Shown: positions 22,701-32,675 of the stretch, one piece after another
Layout of the letters: the number at the start of each line of letters is the position of its first letter
Position numbering within the stretch: the stretch's first letter is position 1
Assembly (NCBI RefSeq): GCF_029633865.1
Contig: NC_079213.1
Span: 109,416,582 to 109,480,581, forward strand
From: Lampris incognitus
Taxonomy: Eukaryota; Chordata; Actinopteri; Lampriformes; Lampridae
DNA length: 64,000 bases
Direction of reading: 5' to 3'
Notes under the pieces: model-generated
The model's input: the letters and a program-made list of their open reading frames with translations, nothing else
What the model was told of the DNA's origin: nothing
The model's database searches: none
Translations under genes and position numbers: made by a program

Positions 22701-25700
22701 GGCGTTATAGATGCTTATAGGGTGTTATAGATGCAAGCTTCATAGAAAGTGTTACCGAGAGCACTTATGCCCCTTTTCCACTACATGGTACCAGCTCAAC
22801 TCGACTCGTGGAGTGTTGTTTTCCATTACCGTAACAGTACCCCCTCAGTGTAGCTGGTCTGCATTGATTTTGGTACCCGCTCCAGTTTTTTTGGAACCTC
22901 GACAAAGGTGGTACCTGAAAAGTGGTAATTGTTACCAAAATGCCGGCACTTTCCAGTAATGGAAAACGAAAAAGTTGAGTTGAGTTGAGCCGGTACCATG
23001 TAATGCAAAAGGGGCATTAGATGATTGATGAAACGTTTCTGTCAATAAACGTTGTATCCAGATGAACTGATTCAACTTTCTTTGATTTTCTTACCTGGCT
23101 TATTGAGCATGCATAAAAACAATCCTAAGGTTTCTCTCTCTTTTTTTTTGTCTCAAAAGGTTTTTTTTTTTCCCTGTGGAATTTTCCCTCATCAAAGGTC
23201 TAAGGATAGGGGGTGTCACAAATTGTCAGTTACTGTATCTATCCGTTTTTACTTTGTGAATGCTAAGCCCCCTGAGACTAACTGATTTTGAGCTATCCAG
23301 ATCAAATTGGCTTGACTAATAGGTGTTAAGGATAATTAAACAACCATTAAGTCTTTATGCACGCTCAATAATCCAGGTAAGAACAAAGAAAGTTGAATCG
23401 GTTCACCTGGATACAACATTTGACAGAAACGTGTCATTACTCGTTCAGTCTAAACTGACTGCAGGTATCCCCACCCTAATAAACAATAGAGTTGCATAAC
23501 GACTGAAACCAACGATCCCTTTCATATGCTAATAGGCATGACTCTTAACTGGAGTTAATGTTCCTCATCCTTGAAAGAGTGGCCAGTGGCCTGTGCACAC
23601 CATTGATAGGGAGTAATGCTGGTTTGAACGGGGAGTCAGAGGACATCTATGTGAAGAGGGAACGACCATCCCTGAACCGACGGGGGGGCGCTAAGAGTAC
23701 GAGTACCTCTGTCTTAACTTATTGAAACTCTTGGTCATGCCAATTAGCATATGATACTGATCATTGGTTTCGGTCGTTGTGCCATTGTATTGTTTATAAG
23801 GGTGGGGATACCTGCAGTCAGTTGAGACTGAAGAGGTCACCTACATGAGTGATGAAACGTTTCTGTCAATACACGCTGTCCAGATGAACTGATTCAGCTT
23901 TTTTTGAACAACCATTAAGGACAATTTGTCAATGAATCCGAACATCCCAAGTTTGCATAACAACTTACCTGGCAAAGCTGTTGTGAACTTGTCTGATAAC
24001 CTCAGAGTTGCTGAGAGCCAACCCTTTCATCTGTCAAAAAGAGAAATTCCGGAATCAGAAACACAATGCCAAATAAGTCAAGCTCCTGCCAAAATTCATT
24101 CACGATTCATTGTTGCTAACTTTAAATGGGAATCAATTTTTATAAAGCAGATATACTACCATGAAAACTTAAGTGTACCAAAATATGCATGATTGAAAGG
24201 ATGGACTACTAAAAAGTATGATTGGCCCCTTTAAAAATCAACTACTGCTTTAAGTACATGCAGTTGCAGGACAACAGGCAGCACAGCTCATTTGATTGAC
24301 TTGAAAAATCATGTGAACATACAGCAGCATCAAAACTGTGTGAAAATTCTCTGAACTCTGTCAATGTGTCTCCCAGCAACATGTCAGAATGGGAACAGTT
24401 GAGCAGTACGCTGACTATTGCCTGGGTGGCACACGCATTGTTTATAACCTGAAAACGAACAGACAGGACATAAATCAGACATTAGAATAATGTAATATTA
24501 CTATACATCAACAATAAAATTATCAATATGCTCATTAATATAAATGAGTGAACCATAGTGCTAGTGTTACCCAAGGTGATATGAATTTAGAAACCACAGT
24601 ATGCAAGTTAACTGAATAATCAAGTCAAAACAAAAGTATATCATGCCTGTTTGGCAAAGAAGATATTTTCAAGTCTTGAATCCTGGACAATTGATCCTGC
24701 TGGTTCTTCGCCTGGTTGCCACTTGAAGAGGAAAATCAATCCGTGAACTGGTCTGGAAAAGGAAATATAATCCTATCTTCATAAACTTAAAAGCCCAAAC
24801 AAACACCTGGAGTGTTGTAGCTGACTTAACTTTACTGAACTTACTTTAAATTGTCGAAGTTTTCCGGCTCCATACTCCAAATTTCTTCAACCTGGGCTCC
24901 TTTGCAACCTAATGACGTTTAGCAACATATGGGGACATTGATTCAGGCCCTGTTGAAACTGCTCAACCTTAAGTATTTAATGCTATCAGTGTAGTCTGCA
25001 TTGTTCTGCTTCACCTTAGTTATTGCACATCTGTTACTGTACCTACTGCATGTCTATCTGTCCTGAAAGAGGAATACCTCCCCTGATGCCCTTCCAAAGG
25101 TTTCTCCCTTGTTTGCCCCCCCCCCCCCAAAAAGGCCTTTTTCCCCCCTGTAGTTTTTCCCTCATCCGGATTGAGAGTCTAAGGTGGGGGGGTCTCGTAC
25201 ACTGGCATCTATCCTATCTGCTGGAGAATGAAATGTGATTGTAAAGCCCTATACAGAGAGTTACACAAATACAATTTGACATGACTTAACCCAAGTGGCT
25301 GGGCATCAGCGAGCAGCCTGTATGTACTTCTAAGCAACACAGAGACCGATGTCACTATCGTGGTGTCTTGTTTTCACCCGCTCTAATGCATGTTGAACGC
25401 TGAGTAATGCTAACCAGCAACCTTATCATGAGCTGCAAAGCTAGCATGGTGAATGTGATCATATCCACTATTTGAGACTAATACGGCGTCCGAGTGGCAA
25501 AGCGTAGAGCCTGGCCTCCGGAATGATTCATTTCTGCCAAACCCCACGCCTGACAACCACCAGGTAGTTAACCGTTAGCTCACAGGCACCCCTGCTAGTT
25601 AGCGAGCTAGCCATTTAGATAGCTAGCCACGTTATATTGAACAGGCTAGGTTAGCAACGGCTCACTCACCAAACCCTTTGATCAATTCAGTAAATACTCC

Positions 25701-25745
25701 GGGATCACTCTCCATTAGACACCATTCCCCTGCACTGCCAGACAT
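13713..25745 (-). CDS. uchl5: Ubiquitin C-terminal hydrolase L5 (UCH37)
   Basis: Eleven coding exons, in gene order: 25670-25745, 24845-24908, 24647-24752, 24323-24448, 23969-24030, 20879-21009, 19957-20020, 19502-19604, 14843-14956, 14420-14518, 13713-13757. They join in frame to 329 aa, the human length. The cysteine deubiquitinase binds the proteasome through ADRM1/RPN13 and the INO80 complex through NFRKB. The start [16 protein letters not shown] is near-identical to the family. Catalytic residues fall at family positions: Gln82, Cys88 (NNACATQ), His164 (DAFHFVSY) and Asp179 (LYELDGL). The C-terminal ULD segment ([17 protein letters not shown]) and lysine-rich tail are present. All introns begin GT except intron 3, which begins GC (24646 downward). 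Introns contain an intact Tc1 element, SINEs, MITEs and a Penelope relic, all outside exons, so the gene looks functional. Confidence 0.98.
15190..15472 (-). repeat. SINE-C (tRNA head, CTGC-rich 3' part) in a uchl5 intron
   Basis: Shares the tRNA-like head of SINE-A (reverse: CGCTAACCACTGCGCCACC) and GAGAACATGCAGACTCCACA, but has a different 3' body (CAGACAGGAGTATTAACCCT, CAGCACCCGGGGA). The same body occurs at 53.66-53.95 kb. Confidence 0.7.
15817..16297. mobile_element. hAT-like MITE with a GAGTCC-repeat core
   Basis: Inverted ends CAGTGTTGTAGT and ACTACAACACTG. Flanking 8-mers TCGTTGCC and TCTTCGCC agree at 6 of 8. The body is made largely of degenerate GAGTCC/GAGTCG hexamers. A LINE/SINE tail with CTA repeats (about 16070-16150) is inserted in it. 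It lies in a uchl5 intron. Confidence 0.65.
16298..17868. other. uchl5 intron sequence, no recognised repeat
   Basis: AT-rich intronic sequence between the MITE and the Tc1 element. I see no exon-like segment on either strand. Confidence 0.4.
17997..18035. repeat. Perfect palindrome inside the Tc1 element
   Basis: Two 19-bp arms (AAATTGTCTAATTTCCACC and its reverse complement) separated by one base, between the left terminal repeat and the transposase start. It could bind transposase or form a hairpin. Confidence 0.8.
18165..19190 (+). CDS. Tc1-like transposase, 341 aa, apparently intact
   Basis: Cut-and-paste transposase of the Tc1/mariner superfamily. The N-terminal half has paired-like helix-turn-helix segments ([30 protein letters not shown]) followed by a basic GRRR-type linker (RRRGGGRRR, about residues 52-60). 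The catalytic triad is complete: Asp in LFTDESRF, Asp in LMHDNARPH and Glu in [11 protein letters not shown] count 34 residues between the second Asp and the Glu, i.e. DD34E. The start codon is the first ATG of the frame, the length is normal, and the protein ends in the usual GGHTHY. Nothing in the frame is broken, so it could encode active enzyme. Only an assay could show that. Confidence 0.95.
   Translation: MRRYLQPTEVAQVVQLIQDGTSMRAVARRFDVFPSTVSRAWRRYQETGQYTRRRGGGRRRTTTPQQDRYLVLCARRDRRSTAGALQNDLQQATNVQVSAQTVRNRMHEDGMRARRPQLGPVLTAQHRAARLTFAREHLGWQIRHWRPVLFTDESRFTLNTCDRRERVWRHCGERSAACNILQHDRFGGGSVMVWGGISLEGRTDLYVLARGTLTAIRYRDEILRPIVRPYAGAVGPGFLLMHDNARPHVARVCQQFLYVEGIDAMDWPARSPDLNPIEHLWDIMSRTIRQRDVAPQTVQELTDALIQVWEEIPQETIRRLIRSMPRRCRECIQARGGHTHY
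20538..20670 (+). repeat. SINE-A 3' fragment in a uchl5 intron
   Basis: Starts at GGCCCTGTGATGGCTTGGCG and ends GGATAATGGATGGATG. Head missing. Confidence 0.75.
21220..21363 (+). mobile_element. LINE 3' end (RTE-like) with TAG-repeat tail
   Basis: Translates to [20 protein letters not shown] followed by [12 protein letters not shown] and a stop, the usual C-terminus of RTE-like fish LINE proteins. Then comes AATGGGAGAAGCCGAAAG and a (TAG)n/(TGG)n tail. Severely 5'-truncated. The same tail occurs at 16.07, 30.68 and 37.88 kb. Confidence 0.6.
21364..22254. other. uchl5 intron 5 sequence, little recognised
   Basis: AT-rich, with short TAC repeats near 21905. A segment near 22140-22190 resembles the start of a LINE 3' end. 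No exon is seen. Confidence 0.35.
22379..22756. mobile_element. hAT-like MITE nested in the Penelope fragment
   Basis: Inverted ends of at least 45 bp beginning AGTAACACTTTCTATGAAGC. Flanking 8-mers GAGGTCAC and GAGAGCAC agree at 6 of 8 positions. No coding region. Confidence 0.65.
22768..23016. mobile_element. Harbinger-like MITE nested in the same site
   Basis: Ends TGCCCCTTTTCCACTACATG and the inverted CATGTAATGCAAAAGGGGCA. Flanked by TTA on both sides (22765-22767, 23017-23019), the 3-bp duplication typical of PIF/Harbinger. 249 bp, non-coding. Confidence 0.8.
23136..23330 (+). mobile_element. L2-like LINE 3' UTR fragment
   Basis: Carries the fish LINE 3' UTR words TTTTTCCCTGTGGAATTTTC, CATCAAAGGTCTAAGG and AAGCCCCCTGAGAC. 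Related pieces lie at 25.0-25.29 kb and 42.62-42.79 kb. Confidence 0.45.
23345..23925 (+). mobile_element. Penelope-like element fragment with inverted ends and GIY-YIG remnant
   Basis: Between two inverted copies of the terminal sequence (23345-23560 reversed, 23725-23910 forward) lies a short piece that translates with the C-terminal signature of the Penelope GIY-YIG endonuclease (WFERGVR and [14 protein letters not shown]). This identifies the repeat family also seen at 22.3, 41.1 and 57.4 kb. It is a broken fossil copy, heavily 5'-truncated. Confidence 0.65.
25000..25290 (+). mobile_element. L2-like LINE 3' UTR in uchl5 intron 1
   Basis: CCTGAAAGAGGAATACCTCC, TTCCCTCATCCGGATTGAGA and AAGCCCTATACAGAGAG followed by an ACAAATACAATTTGACATGA-type tail, the normal end of L2-like fish LINE insertions. 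No coding part. Confidence 0.55.
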
Positions 25746-26132
25746 TTTTGTTGTTGTTGTTGTTGAATCTGCTTTACAATCACTGTGGGGGGATACACAA
25801 CTCCAGCGGCACCGTTTATTCTTATTCTTCTTCGGCGTCTTCGTACTTTTTCTTCTTGTCTTTTTATTAACGTTTGACAAACAGTGCAATGGCACGTCAC
25901 CGCCCCCGCCTGGTGTGGAAAGCAGTTTCACCCACCCCCCACCCCTTTTTTTTTAAATACTCTTTATTGGATTTTTGCACAGGTTTATAAGACAAAAGGG
26001 AACAACATGTAAACGTGCTTGTGAGTTTTACTCCATGGAAACCAAACCCACCAACCAATAACCCACCCTCAATCCACCCAACTGCACCCTAAATTGGAGA
26101 AGCATAACAACCGGACGGGGAAAAAAGTGTGT

Positions 26133-26178
26133 GCGTGTGTGTGTGTGTGTGTCAATATAAATATATATATTGTATGTA

Positions 26179-26267
<89 letters not shown>
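26133..26267. repeat. (GT)n / (TA)n / (AC)n microsatellite cluster
   Basis: A GT run, a short TA stretch, a long GT run and an AC run lie end to end, just left of the DD36E transposon. Confidence 0.95.
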
Positions 26268-26271
<4 letters not shown>

Positions 26272-26274
<3 letters not shown>

Positions 26275-27492
26275 TCACTGGCCACTTTATTAGGTACACC
26301 TTGCTAGTACTGGGTTGGACCCCCTTTTGCCTTCAGAACTGCCTTAATCCTTTGTGGCATAGATTCAACAAGGTACTGGAAACATTCCTCAGAGAGTTTG
26401 GTCCATATTGACATGATAGCATCACGCAGTTGCTGCAGATTTGTCGGCTGCACATCCATGATGCGAATCTCCCGGTCCACCACATCCCAAAGGTGCTCTA
26501 TTGGATTGAGGTCTGGTGACTGTGGAGGCCATTTGAGTACAGTGAACTCATTGTCATGTTCAAGAAACCAGTCTGAGATGATTCGAGCTTTATGACATGG
26601 CGCGTTATCCTGCTGGAAGTAGCCATCAGAAGATGGGAACACTGTGGTCATAAAGGGATGGACATGGTCAGCAACAATACTCAGGTAGGCTGTGGCGTTG
26701 ACACGATGCTCAATTGGTACTAAGGGGCCCAAAGTGTGCCAAGAAAATATCCCCCACACCATTACACCACCACCACCAGCCTGAACCGTTGATACAAGGT
26801 AGGATGGATCCATGCTTTCATGTTGTTGACGCCAAATTCTGACCCTACCATCCGAATGTCGCAGCAGAAATCGAGACTCATCAGACCAGGCAACGTTTTT
26901 CCAATCTTCTATTGTCCAATTTTGGTGAGCCTGTGCGAATTGTTGCCTCAGTTTCCTGTTCTTAGCTGACAGGAGTGGCACCCGGTGTGGTCTTCTGCTG
27001 CTGTAGCCCATCTGCCTCAAGGTTCGACGTGTTGTGCGTCCAGAGATGCTCTTATGCATACCTCGGTTGTAATGAGTGGTTATTTGAGTTACTGTTGCCT
27101 TTCTATCAGCTGGAACCAGTCTGGCCATTCTCCTCTGACCTCTGGCATCAACAAGGCATTTTCGCCCACAGAACTGCCGCTCACTGGATATTTTCTCTTT
27201 TTCGGACCATTCTCTGTAAACCCTAGAGATGGTTGTGCGTGAAAATCCCAGTAGATCAGCAGTTTCTGAAATACTCAGACCAGCCCGTCTGGCACCAACA
27301 ACCATGCCACGTTCAAAGTCACTTAAATCACCTTTCTTCCCCCATTCTGATGCTCAGTTTGAACTGCAGCAGATCGTCTTGACCATGTCTACATGCCTAA
27401 ATGCATTGAGTTGCTGCCATGTGATTGGCTGATTAGAAATTTGCGTTAACGAGCAGTTGGACAGGTGTGCCTAATAAAGTGGCCGGTGAGTG
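26272..27492 (-). mobile_element. Tc1/mariner transposon of the DD36E (Incomer) type
   Basis: Terminal inverted repeats of about 30 bp (CACTCACTGGCCACTTTATT at the left, CACTCACCGGCCACTTTATT reversed at the right, 28 of 30 matching). TA target duplications flank it within a TA-rich microsatellite. Length 1,221 bp. It carries one long transposase frame. It lies between the divergent-side ends of uchl5 and glrx2. Confidence 0.93.
26304..27305 (-). CDS. DD36E Tc1/mariner transposase, 333 aa from an internal ATG
   Basis: Transposase with N-terminal helix-turn-helix segments ([20 protein letters not shown]). Catalytic acidic residues are in [17 protein letters not shown] and [11 protein letters not shown] count 36 residues between the second Asp and the Glu (DD36E), the spacing that defines the Incomer group. 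Upstream, 13 codons ending in KKGDLSDFERG continue in the same frame. The expected initiator ATG just before them is out of frame by one base in a G run (near 27346), so the annotated start is internal and the N-terminus is slightly short. Otherwise the frame is open to the usual GGPTQY end. Activity is possible but less certain than for the DD34E copy. Confidence 0.92.
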   Translation of the reverse strand: MVVGARRAGLSISETADLLGFSRTTISRVYREWSEKEKISSERQFCGRKCLVDARGQRRMARLVPADRKATVTQITTHYNRGMHKSISGRTTRRTLRQMGYSSRRPHRVPLLSAKNRKLRQQFAQAHQNWTIEDWKNVAWSDESRFLLRHSDGRVRIWRQQHESMDPSYLVSTVQAGGGGVMVWGIFSWHTLGPLVPIEHRVNATAYLSIVADHVHPFMTTVFPSSDGYFQQDNAPCHKARIISDWFLEHDNEFTVLKWPPQSPDLNPIEHLWDVVDREIRIMDVQPTNLQQLRDAIMSIWTKLSEECFQYLVESMPQRIKAVLKAKGGPTQY

Positions 27493-27639
27493 TATATACA
27501 CATATATGGCGTTTTTTCCCCCCCGAAACCGTCAGCAGTGTTGATAGAAGTGCTCAACTAAGCAGCTGATGAGTGAGTGACACACATACAGGCTTGTACT
27601 GGTTTGTATTTAACTTTTTTCCCTGCCTCTGTGTGTATA

Positions 27640-27665
27640 CATATATATATGTATATATATATATA
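27640..27665. repeat. (TA)n microsatellite
   Basis: About 12 TA units directly before a SINE fragment. Confidence 0.9.
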
Positions 27666-27776
27666 GCCCTGTGATGGCCTGGCGGCCTGTCCAGGGTGTC
27701 TCCCTGCCTGCCGCTCAATGACTGCTGGCACAGGCTCCAGCATCCCCGTGACCCTCAGCAGGATAAGCGGTTAAGA
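27666..27776 (+). repeat. SINE-A 3' fragment
   Basis: CCTGTGATGGCCTGGCGGCC through GGATAAGCGGTTAAG, head absent. Confidence 0.75.
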
Positions 27777-27779
27777 CAA

Positions 27780-27834
<55 letters not shown>
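27780..27834. repeat. (GT)n(TA)n microsatellite
   Basis: GT run followed by about 18 TA units at the SINE tail position. Confidence 0.95.
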
Positions 27835-27838
<4 letters not shown>

Positions 27839-28557
27839 GGATATGCAGCAGATATGTACGCAGATATGCAGCATTGGTCTAGTTTGCCTCCATCTCTAGC
27901 AGGTTGTGTAGGTATGGTCAAGATGGTCATCTTACCTAAGTTCTCGTATCTCTTCCAGCACATTCCAGTTCTCCTTAAGACATTTTTTTTGTTTGCAGAC
28001 CTGGATAAACTCATCTCTTCTTTCATTTGGACTTTTTTTTCTAAACTTATAAATCACAAATTCTTCACTGAGTATTAAAAAAAGGCCACTTTTATTAAAT
28101 AAAAGCCAGTAAATCCATATACTTTTGGCATCATGAACTGGTGAGGTCATGCACAAATAAATGCAGGACTTTGTTCATGTCAACTTGTATTACAGTCATT
28201 TCGCATCCAAAGTAATAAAGTGTGCATGTCAAAGTCGAAACATAAAAATGACACTCTAAGCCTAAATACAGAGGTAAGCATGCAAATAGAGAGACCGTAT
28301 TTAGACTGCCATTATGTACATTAAAAAACACCTATCCTGAAAACTTGTATGGAAAGTATCAGAATCAGACTTCACAAATTGTGCTGAATAATATAGCAGC
28401 TTTAAATATACTGTGCAACACTATATGAGATCGAAGTATTCCGTAGATGCTGATAAATAAACAAGACCGCCATGACAGAGCAATGTACTACTTGTAAAAC
28501 AAAACCAAGAAAACGTTCAACAAATCCGGGCAGAGTAAAAACAGCAAGAACGGTTAG

Positions 28558-29953
28558 TCATTTAGCCGACTCAAACTGGCCGCTACCCGAGCCTTCGGAG
28601 CCGGTGGCCGCGCAGCAGGGGGCACACTGTTCAATTAGGGGCAGTAACTTGCCCTGCTGATGGAGCTGCTTGGTGTCTGAGCCTCCCCCGATGCAGTTCC
28701 CGTTAATGAAGACTCTGGGCACCTGGACACACAAATAACATCACAACGTCATCATAGCAGGGACGTCACACAAATATAACCCAAGAATAATGTCAAATAT
28801 TATATGAGTGAACTGATGTGTGCCAGTTTATTAATGTGTTTGATATAAAAAGTGGAACTGGATTTTTTTGAATTAATATCAGATCTTAACAAAAGGCAAG
28901 TAGAGTTTGATGACATGTATGTTCATTGTTATGTACAGAATAAAGATCACCTTCCCTTTATGATGCCATTTTTTATTATTTGTGACCATTACTCACAATT
29001 CTAACAGCAAATAATTTGGATGATTAGCCTGTACAATTAAACTAATATTATCAGGGCCGGATCTAGGCATAGGCAAACTAGGCAGCTGCCTAGGGTCTAA
29101 TTGGCACAGGGGGGCCCAGACAGACAGATAAAAGCATCAACTTTTGGTCTAAATTAAAAATATTTAACATAAAATATTTTAAACTATAAATAGATAAAAA
29201 CAAACAAAAACATATACCTAACTAACGAACCATAATAACCATGTGGCAGTTAAAAGTAATATTGTTTGTTTACAATGTATCAAAATGTGCTTGTTTGGGG
29301 GTGGGGTGGGGTGGGGAGCCCAAGAAAATGCTCTGCCTAGTGTAATCCATCCATTTAATCCGGCCCTGAATATTATTGCACACAAATATGCTTCTTTTTT
29401 TATATTTTGTCAACACTGCAACAAACTAAATGCCCATATTGAATAACAGGTAAATTCATTTGCCATGCCTAAATATGGCGAGGGGCTCTTACCGTTCTGG
29501 CGCCGGTCATCTGAGCTAAGGCCTCCTGAAGTCTCCTCCCGTCGCTGTGCTCGTCCAGTTCTATAACCTTATAATTGGTGCCTATTTCATTGAATACATT
29601 CTTTGCCATTTTACAATAGGGGCAGGTCGTCTTGGAGAATATCACCACACAGTTGCGTGACACCACCTCCTGAAACATTACAAAAGACTGTATGATTAAC
29701 AGAGAAAAGCCATGGGTTGTGCACATCCCAGGTCACGCGTGAAGGGAAGTGCAAAAACCAAACCGATTATGGGAATCTCCAAGCTTAACACGTGCGTCGA
29801 GTTTGTCTGAATCAAGTGCAATGTTTCGGGGAAGCACAGGAAATAAAGTTGTAAGAACAAATAACTACTTGTTCATGGATTTTCAGTAGACTTCAGCAGT
29901 ATTTATTTCAATATAACAACTGGTGAGAATGTCGCATTTAATCAGCTTAGTCT

Positions 29954-29992
<39 letters not shown>

Positions 29993-30693
29993 GGCCAATT
30001 TAGCATTTCTATCTTAGCATGTGTATCTTAGCGTGCGCTTTTGATTGTGCACATTCAGAGTTATGGGGAAACTGCATCTCTGTGACACGCTGCTACTTAC
30101 AAACACATTCACGTTCGTCCCAGTACAATTTTTCAATGAAGAAAACAGGAAATAAACTCGACTACTCTTTTCTTACTTAAAGGGCGGGGTCTATTGTTTG
30201 TGCTTTTGAGGTTTCTATATCATTCTCTGGCTTCCCAGCAGGGTAGTAGTCCTAGTATGTACTCAAAAACAAAAGTTAGACTTTAGGTTCTGTGGCAACA
30301 TGGTTTCAGCATCAAATCTGTTTTCCCCTTAAAAACCTTCCCCATGTGACCTGACGTAGGTTTCGCCACCTTCCTTTAACACTTTCATCACTCTCCATGC
30401 TTTCCCCTCCCTCACCCCCCCCCACACACTGTTTGTGTGTCGGGGGGGGTGAGGGAGGGAAAAGGGAAGTAAAGTGGGCATTTCCTTTTGAACGACCCCT
30501 TTAAGGGAAATGGCGTGGAGAAAAAAAAAATCTAAAATAGCCATTGGACAAATGCTCCATCCAGATACAATTAATTAAACTGCCTGTCAGTGAATTTAAT
30601 TTAAAACCAGCACACCATATTAAGGCTGGGCAATAATTCAACAGTATTGTTTATTTTCTTTCAATGGTATTGTATCCTAATGGGAGCAGCCGA

Positions 30694-30728
<35 letters not shown>

Positions 30729-31349
30729 TTCTTTCAGTGGTATTGTATTGGGATGAAATTATTGATATTGTCATATCGTGATACACAATCTTGTTGTCAA
30801 AATTAATGATAATGTGAATCTAGTACCTAAAATTTCTCACAAAACGAGGTCTGAATTATATCAGAGTTATGATTTAAAAAAGTCGTTTTAGTTTTATATT
30901 GTTACCTCACATTACCAAACAGTTCAAAGTGATGAGCTTCAGCTGGATTTTTAAACACAGTATTTTTGCATATGTACGCATATATCGTAATAAACAGCAC
31001 ACCGATATCATGCAAAATTCCCCACGATTATTGTGATGATGTTTTCCATACTAGCCAGAACTACACCACATGTCTATCACTTCAGTTTATTGAGTTGAAA
31101 TACACTTATTTAAGTTATAGACATTTATTGCACAAGTGGAATAGTACCATCTGATTTCTGAAAAAGTCATGACAACCACAAACAGACACTACTGTGTTTA
31201 TGACGGCTGCAGATGTACTTTCTCGTGTTTTACTCAAAACAGATCCAGGGAATAGACAAGTCTCGTCGATAGGCTCTTCTTACCTGAACATACTGCGTAC
31301 ACGCCGAGCTGGACAGACCACCGGCGGACGAGGACGTGAAATTACCCAT
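28558..31349 (-). CDS. glrx2: Glutaredoxin 2
   Basis: Three coding exons join in frame: 31284-31349, 29493-29669, 28558-28722, giving 135 aa. Glutaredoxin 2 is a glutathione-dependent dithiol oxidoreductase that reduces disulfides and mixed glutathione disulfides. The active site is CPYC at residues 38-41 (IFSKTTCPYCKMAK). Human GLRX2 has CSYC. The glutathione-binding TVP loop is split by intron 2 (Thr81 | Val82-Pro83), and GGGSDT follows at 93-98. The form seen starts MGNFTSSS with no mitochondrial leader. Gly2 with Ser6 fits an N-myristoylation pattern (inference). Upstream of the ATG, CTCAG could be a splice acceptor, so non-coding or alternative first exons may lie toward 33.9 kb. The C-terminus has extra cysteines (EQCAPCC) and ends GQFESAK. 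A hAT MITE lies in intron 2. Confidence 0.95.
29052..29368. mobile_element. hAT MITE in glrx2 intron 2
   Basis: Ends CAGGGCCGGAT and inverted ATCCGGCCCTG. Perfect 8-bp duplication AATATTAT on both sides (29044-29051 and 29369-29376). 317 bp, non-coding. Confidence 0.9.
29955..29989. repeat. (CA)n microsatellite
   Basis: About 17 CA units in glrx2 intron 1. Confidence 0.95.
30678..30728 (+). repeat. LINE tail with (TAG)n
   Basis: CCTAATGGGAGCAGCCGAAAG followed by about ten TAG units: the 3' tail of the RTE-like family with almost nothing else inserted. Confidence 0.65.
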
Positions 31350-32675
31350 GCTGAGGGGGGAAAAAGAAAAGAAAGGAAAGATTACCAGAACATCACTGCT
31401 AGCTTTTGCCCTATTGCATGCCATCATTAGCGCAAATTAGGCAACCTCAACACCTGACAAGCACAAGCCTTTAACATCAAAACACGCACAGGCTAACACA
31501 GTGACCTTAGAAACTTGAGGAAGTCGAAGGACGAGACGAAGGTGTGCTCATTTATCAGGGTCGATAGCATCACAATTTGCAGGATGCCTGATGATCTGTG
31601 AGATAGCGCTTCCATCATTATGTTAGCCGTTAGACCGCCACGAAACACTGTCTTAATCCCTATCCTGACAACTGCCACCCGAGTCCGATTTAGCTCTACC
31701 TCGCTGCTGATCTAGGATTAGTGTTAAGGGTGGCCAGACTCTCGTAACTCCCACCAGTTTATTTGTCTGATTCACCTGTGGAGAATAAACTCTACAGTGG
31801 CATGCCGCAACTCATATGAATCATCCAATACTACCGTTACTATTGTGCCCTCACTTAATCAGACATAATTACTGGCGTCTACTGCTGTGCCCTCCTCCCA
31901 TCTGCACTTGACATGTTATGAGCTAATTGGCGATGATGACATGTCTGTTGTACTGGTATGTAATAAAGCACAACTACTCTCTAGTTTGATTCTCCTGTTC
32001 ATCGCCCCTTGACGATCAAGGGCACACCCACACCAAATCTACTTGACATGACATGATAACAAGTAGCTACACTACTGCTGTGATTACTGTTCAGCAAAAC
32101 TACTACCACTTCATCAACCTTTATGAGGTGGCAGTAGTTGTACATTATTTAAATAGTCATCACAGCAGTAGTAGTACTGTCATCACCCTCGATCAAGAGG
32201 TACAACTGTATTACTATTTAACAAGTTACAGGTGTACTACTATGACTACTTCATATAGCACTACTATGATTACTATATAAAAATGTACTACTAGTTTCAT
32301 ATAGTACTACTATGATTACTATATAAAAATGTACTACTACTGTTTCACATAGTACTACTACATGATTTCTACATAGCCTGCGTCATGACACTTATTTATT
32401 ACTTATTAGTGTCATTACTTATTATTTATTAGTACCTTATTTGCTACTACTGCTACTTAATATGGTACTACCATGATAACTGTGTAGCAAATGCACGACT
32501 ACTTCTTGCAGCACTGCCATGATAGGATTACTATGAAGTAAATATACACCTAAAGTATTACAATGATTTAATTACTACTACTACTTCACATGGCACTGCT
32601 ATGATATGGTTAGGCTACTATGTAGCGAATGCACCACCACCACTACTACTAGTACTAGTACTTCATACTGTATGG
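31350..32675. other. Upstream of glrx2 coding start; TACT-rich degenerate repeats
   Basis: From about 31880 to 32660 the sequence is a patchwork of TACTAC, ATGATTACTA and ATATAAAAATGTACTACTA words, i.e. a decayed tandem repeat. A possible alternative first exon of glrx2 on the minus strand could lie near 31590-31690, but I cannot define it. Confidence 0.4.

Larger units (their letters stand above)
22255..23135 (+). mobile_element. Penelope-like element 3' fragment, split by nested insertions
   Basis: The 3' end sequence of a Penelope-like retroelement (CTGCAGTCAGTTTAGACTGA, GATGAAACGTTTCTGTCAAT, CCAGATGAACTGATTCAAC) occupies 22255-22378 and resumes at 23020-23135. The copy at 23820-23910 shows how it reads without insertions. 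It is a fossil fragment without coding capacity. Confidence 0.6.

Noticed and set aside
26028-26411. Frames rich in HT and VC dipeptides
   Set aside because: Translations of GT/CA microsatellites. Similar frames at 46.6-47.4 kb were dropped for the same reason.
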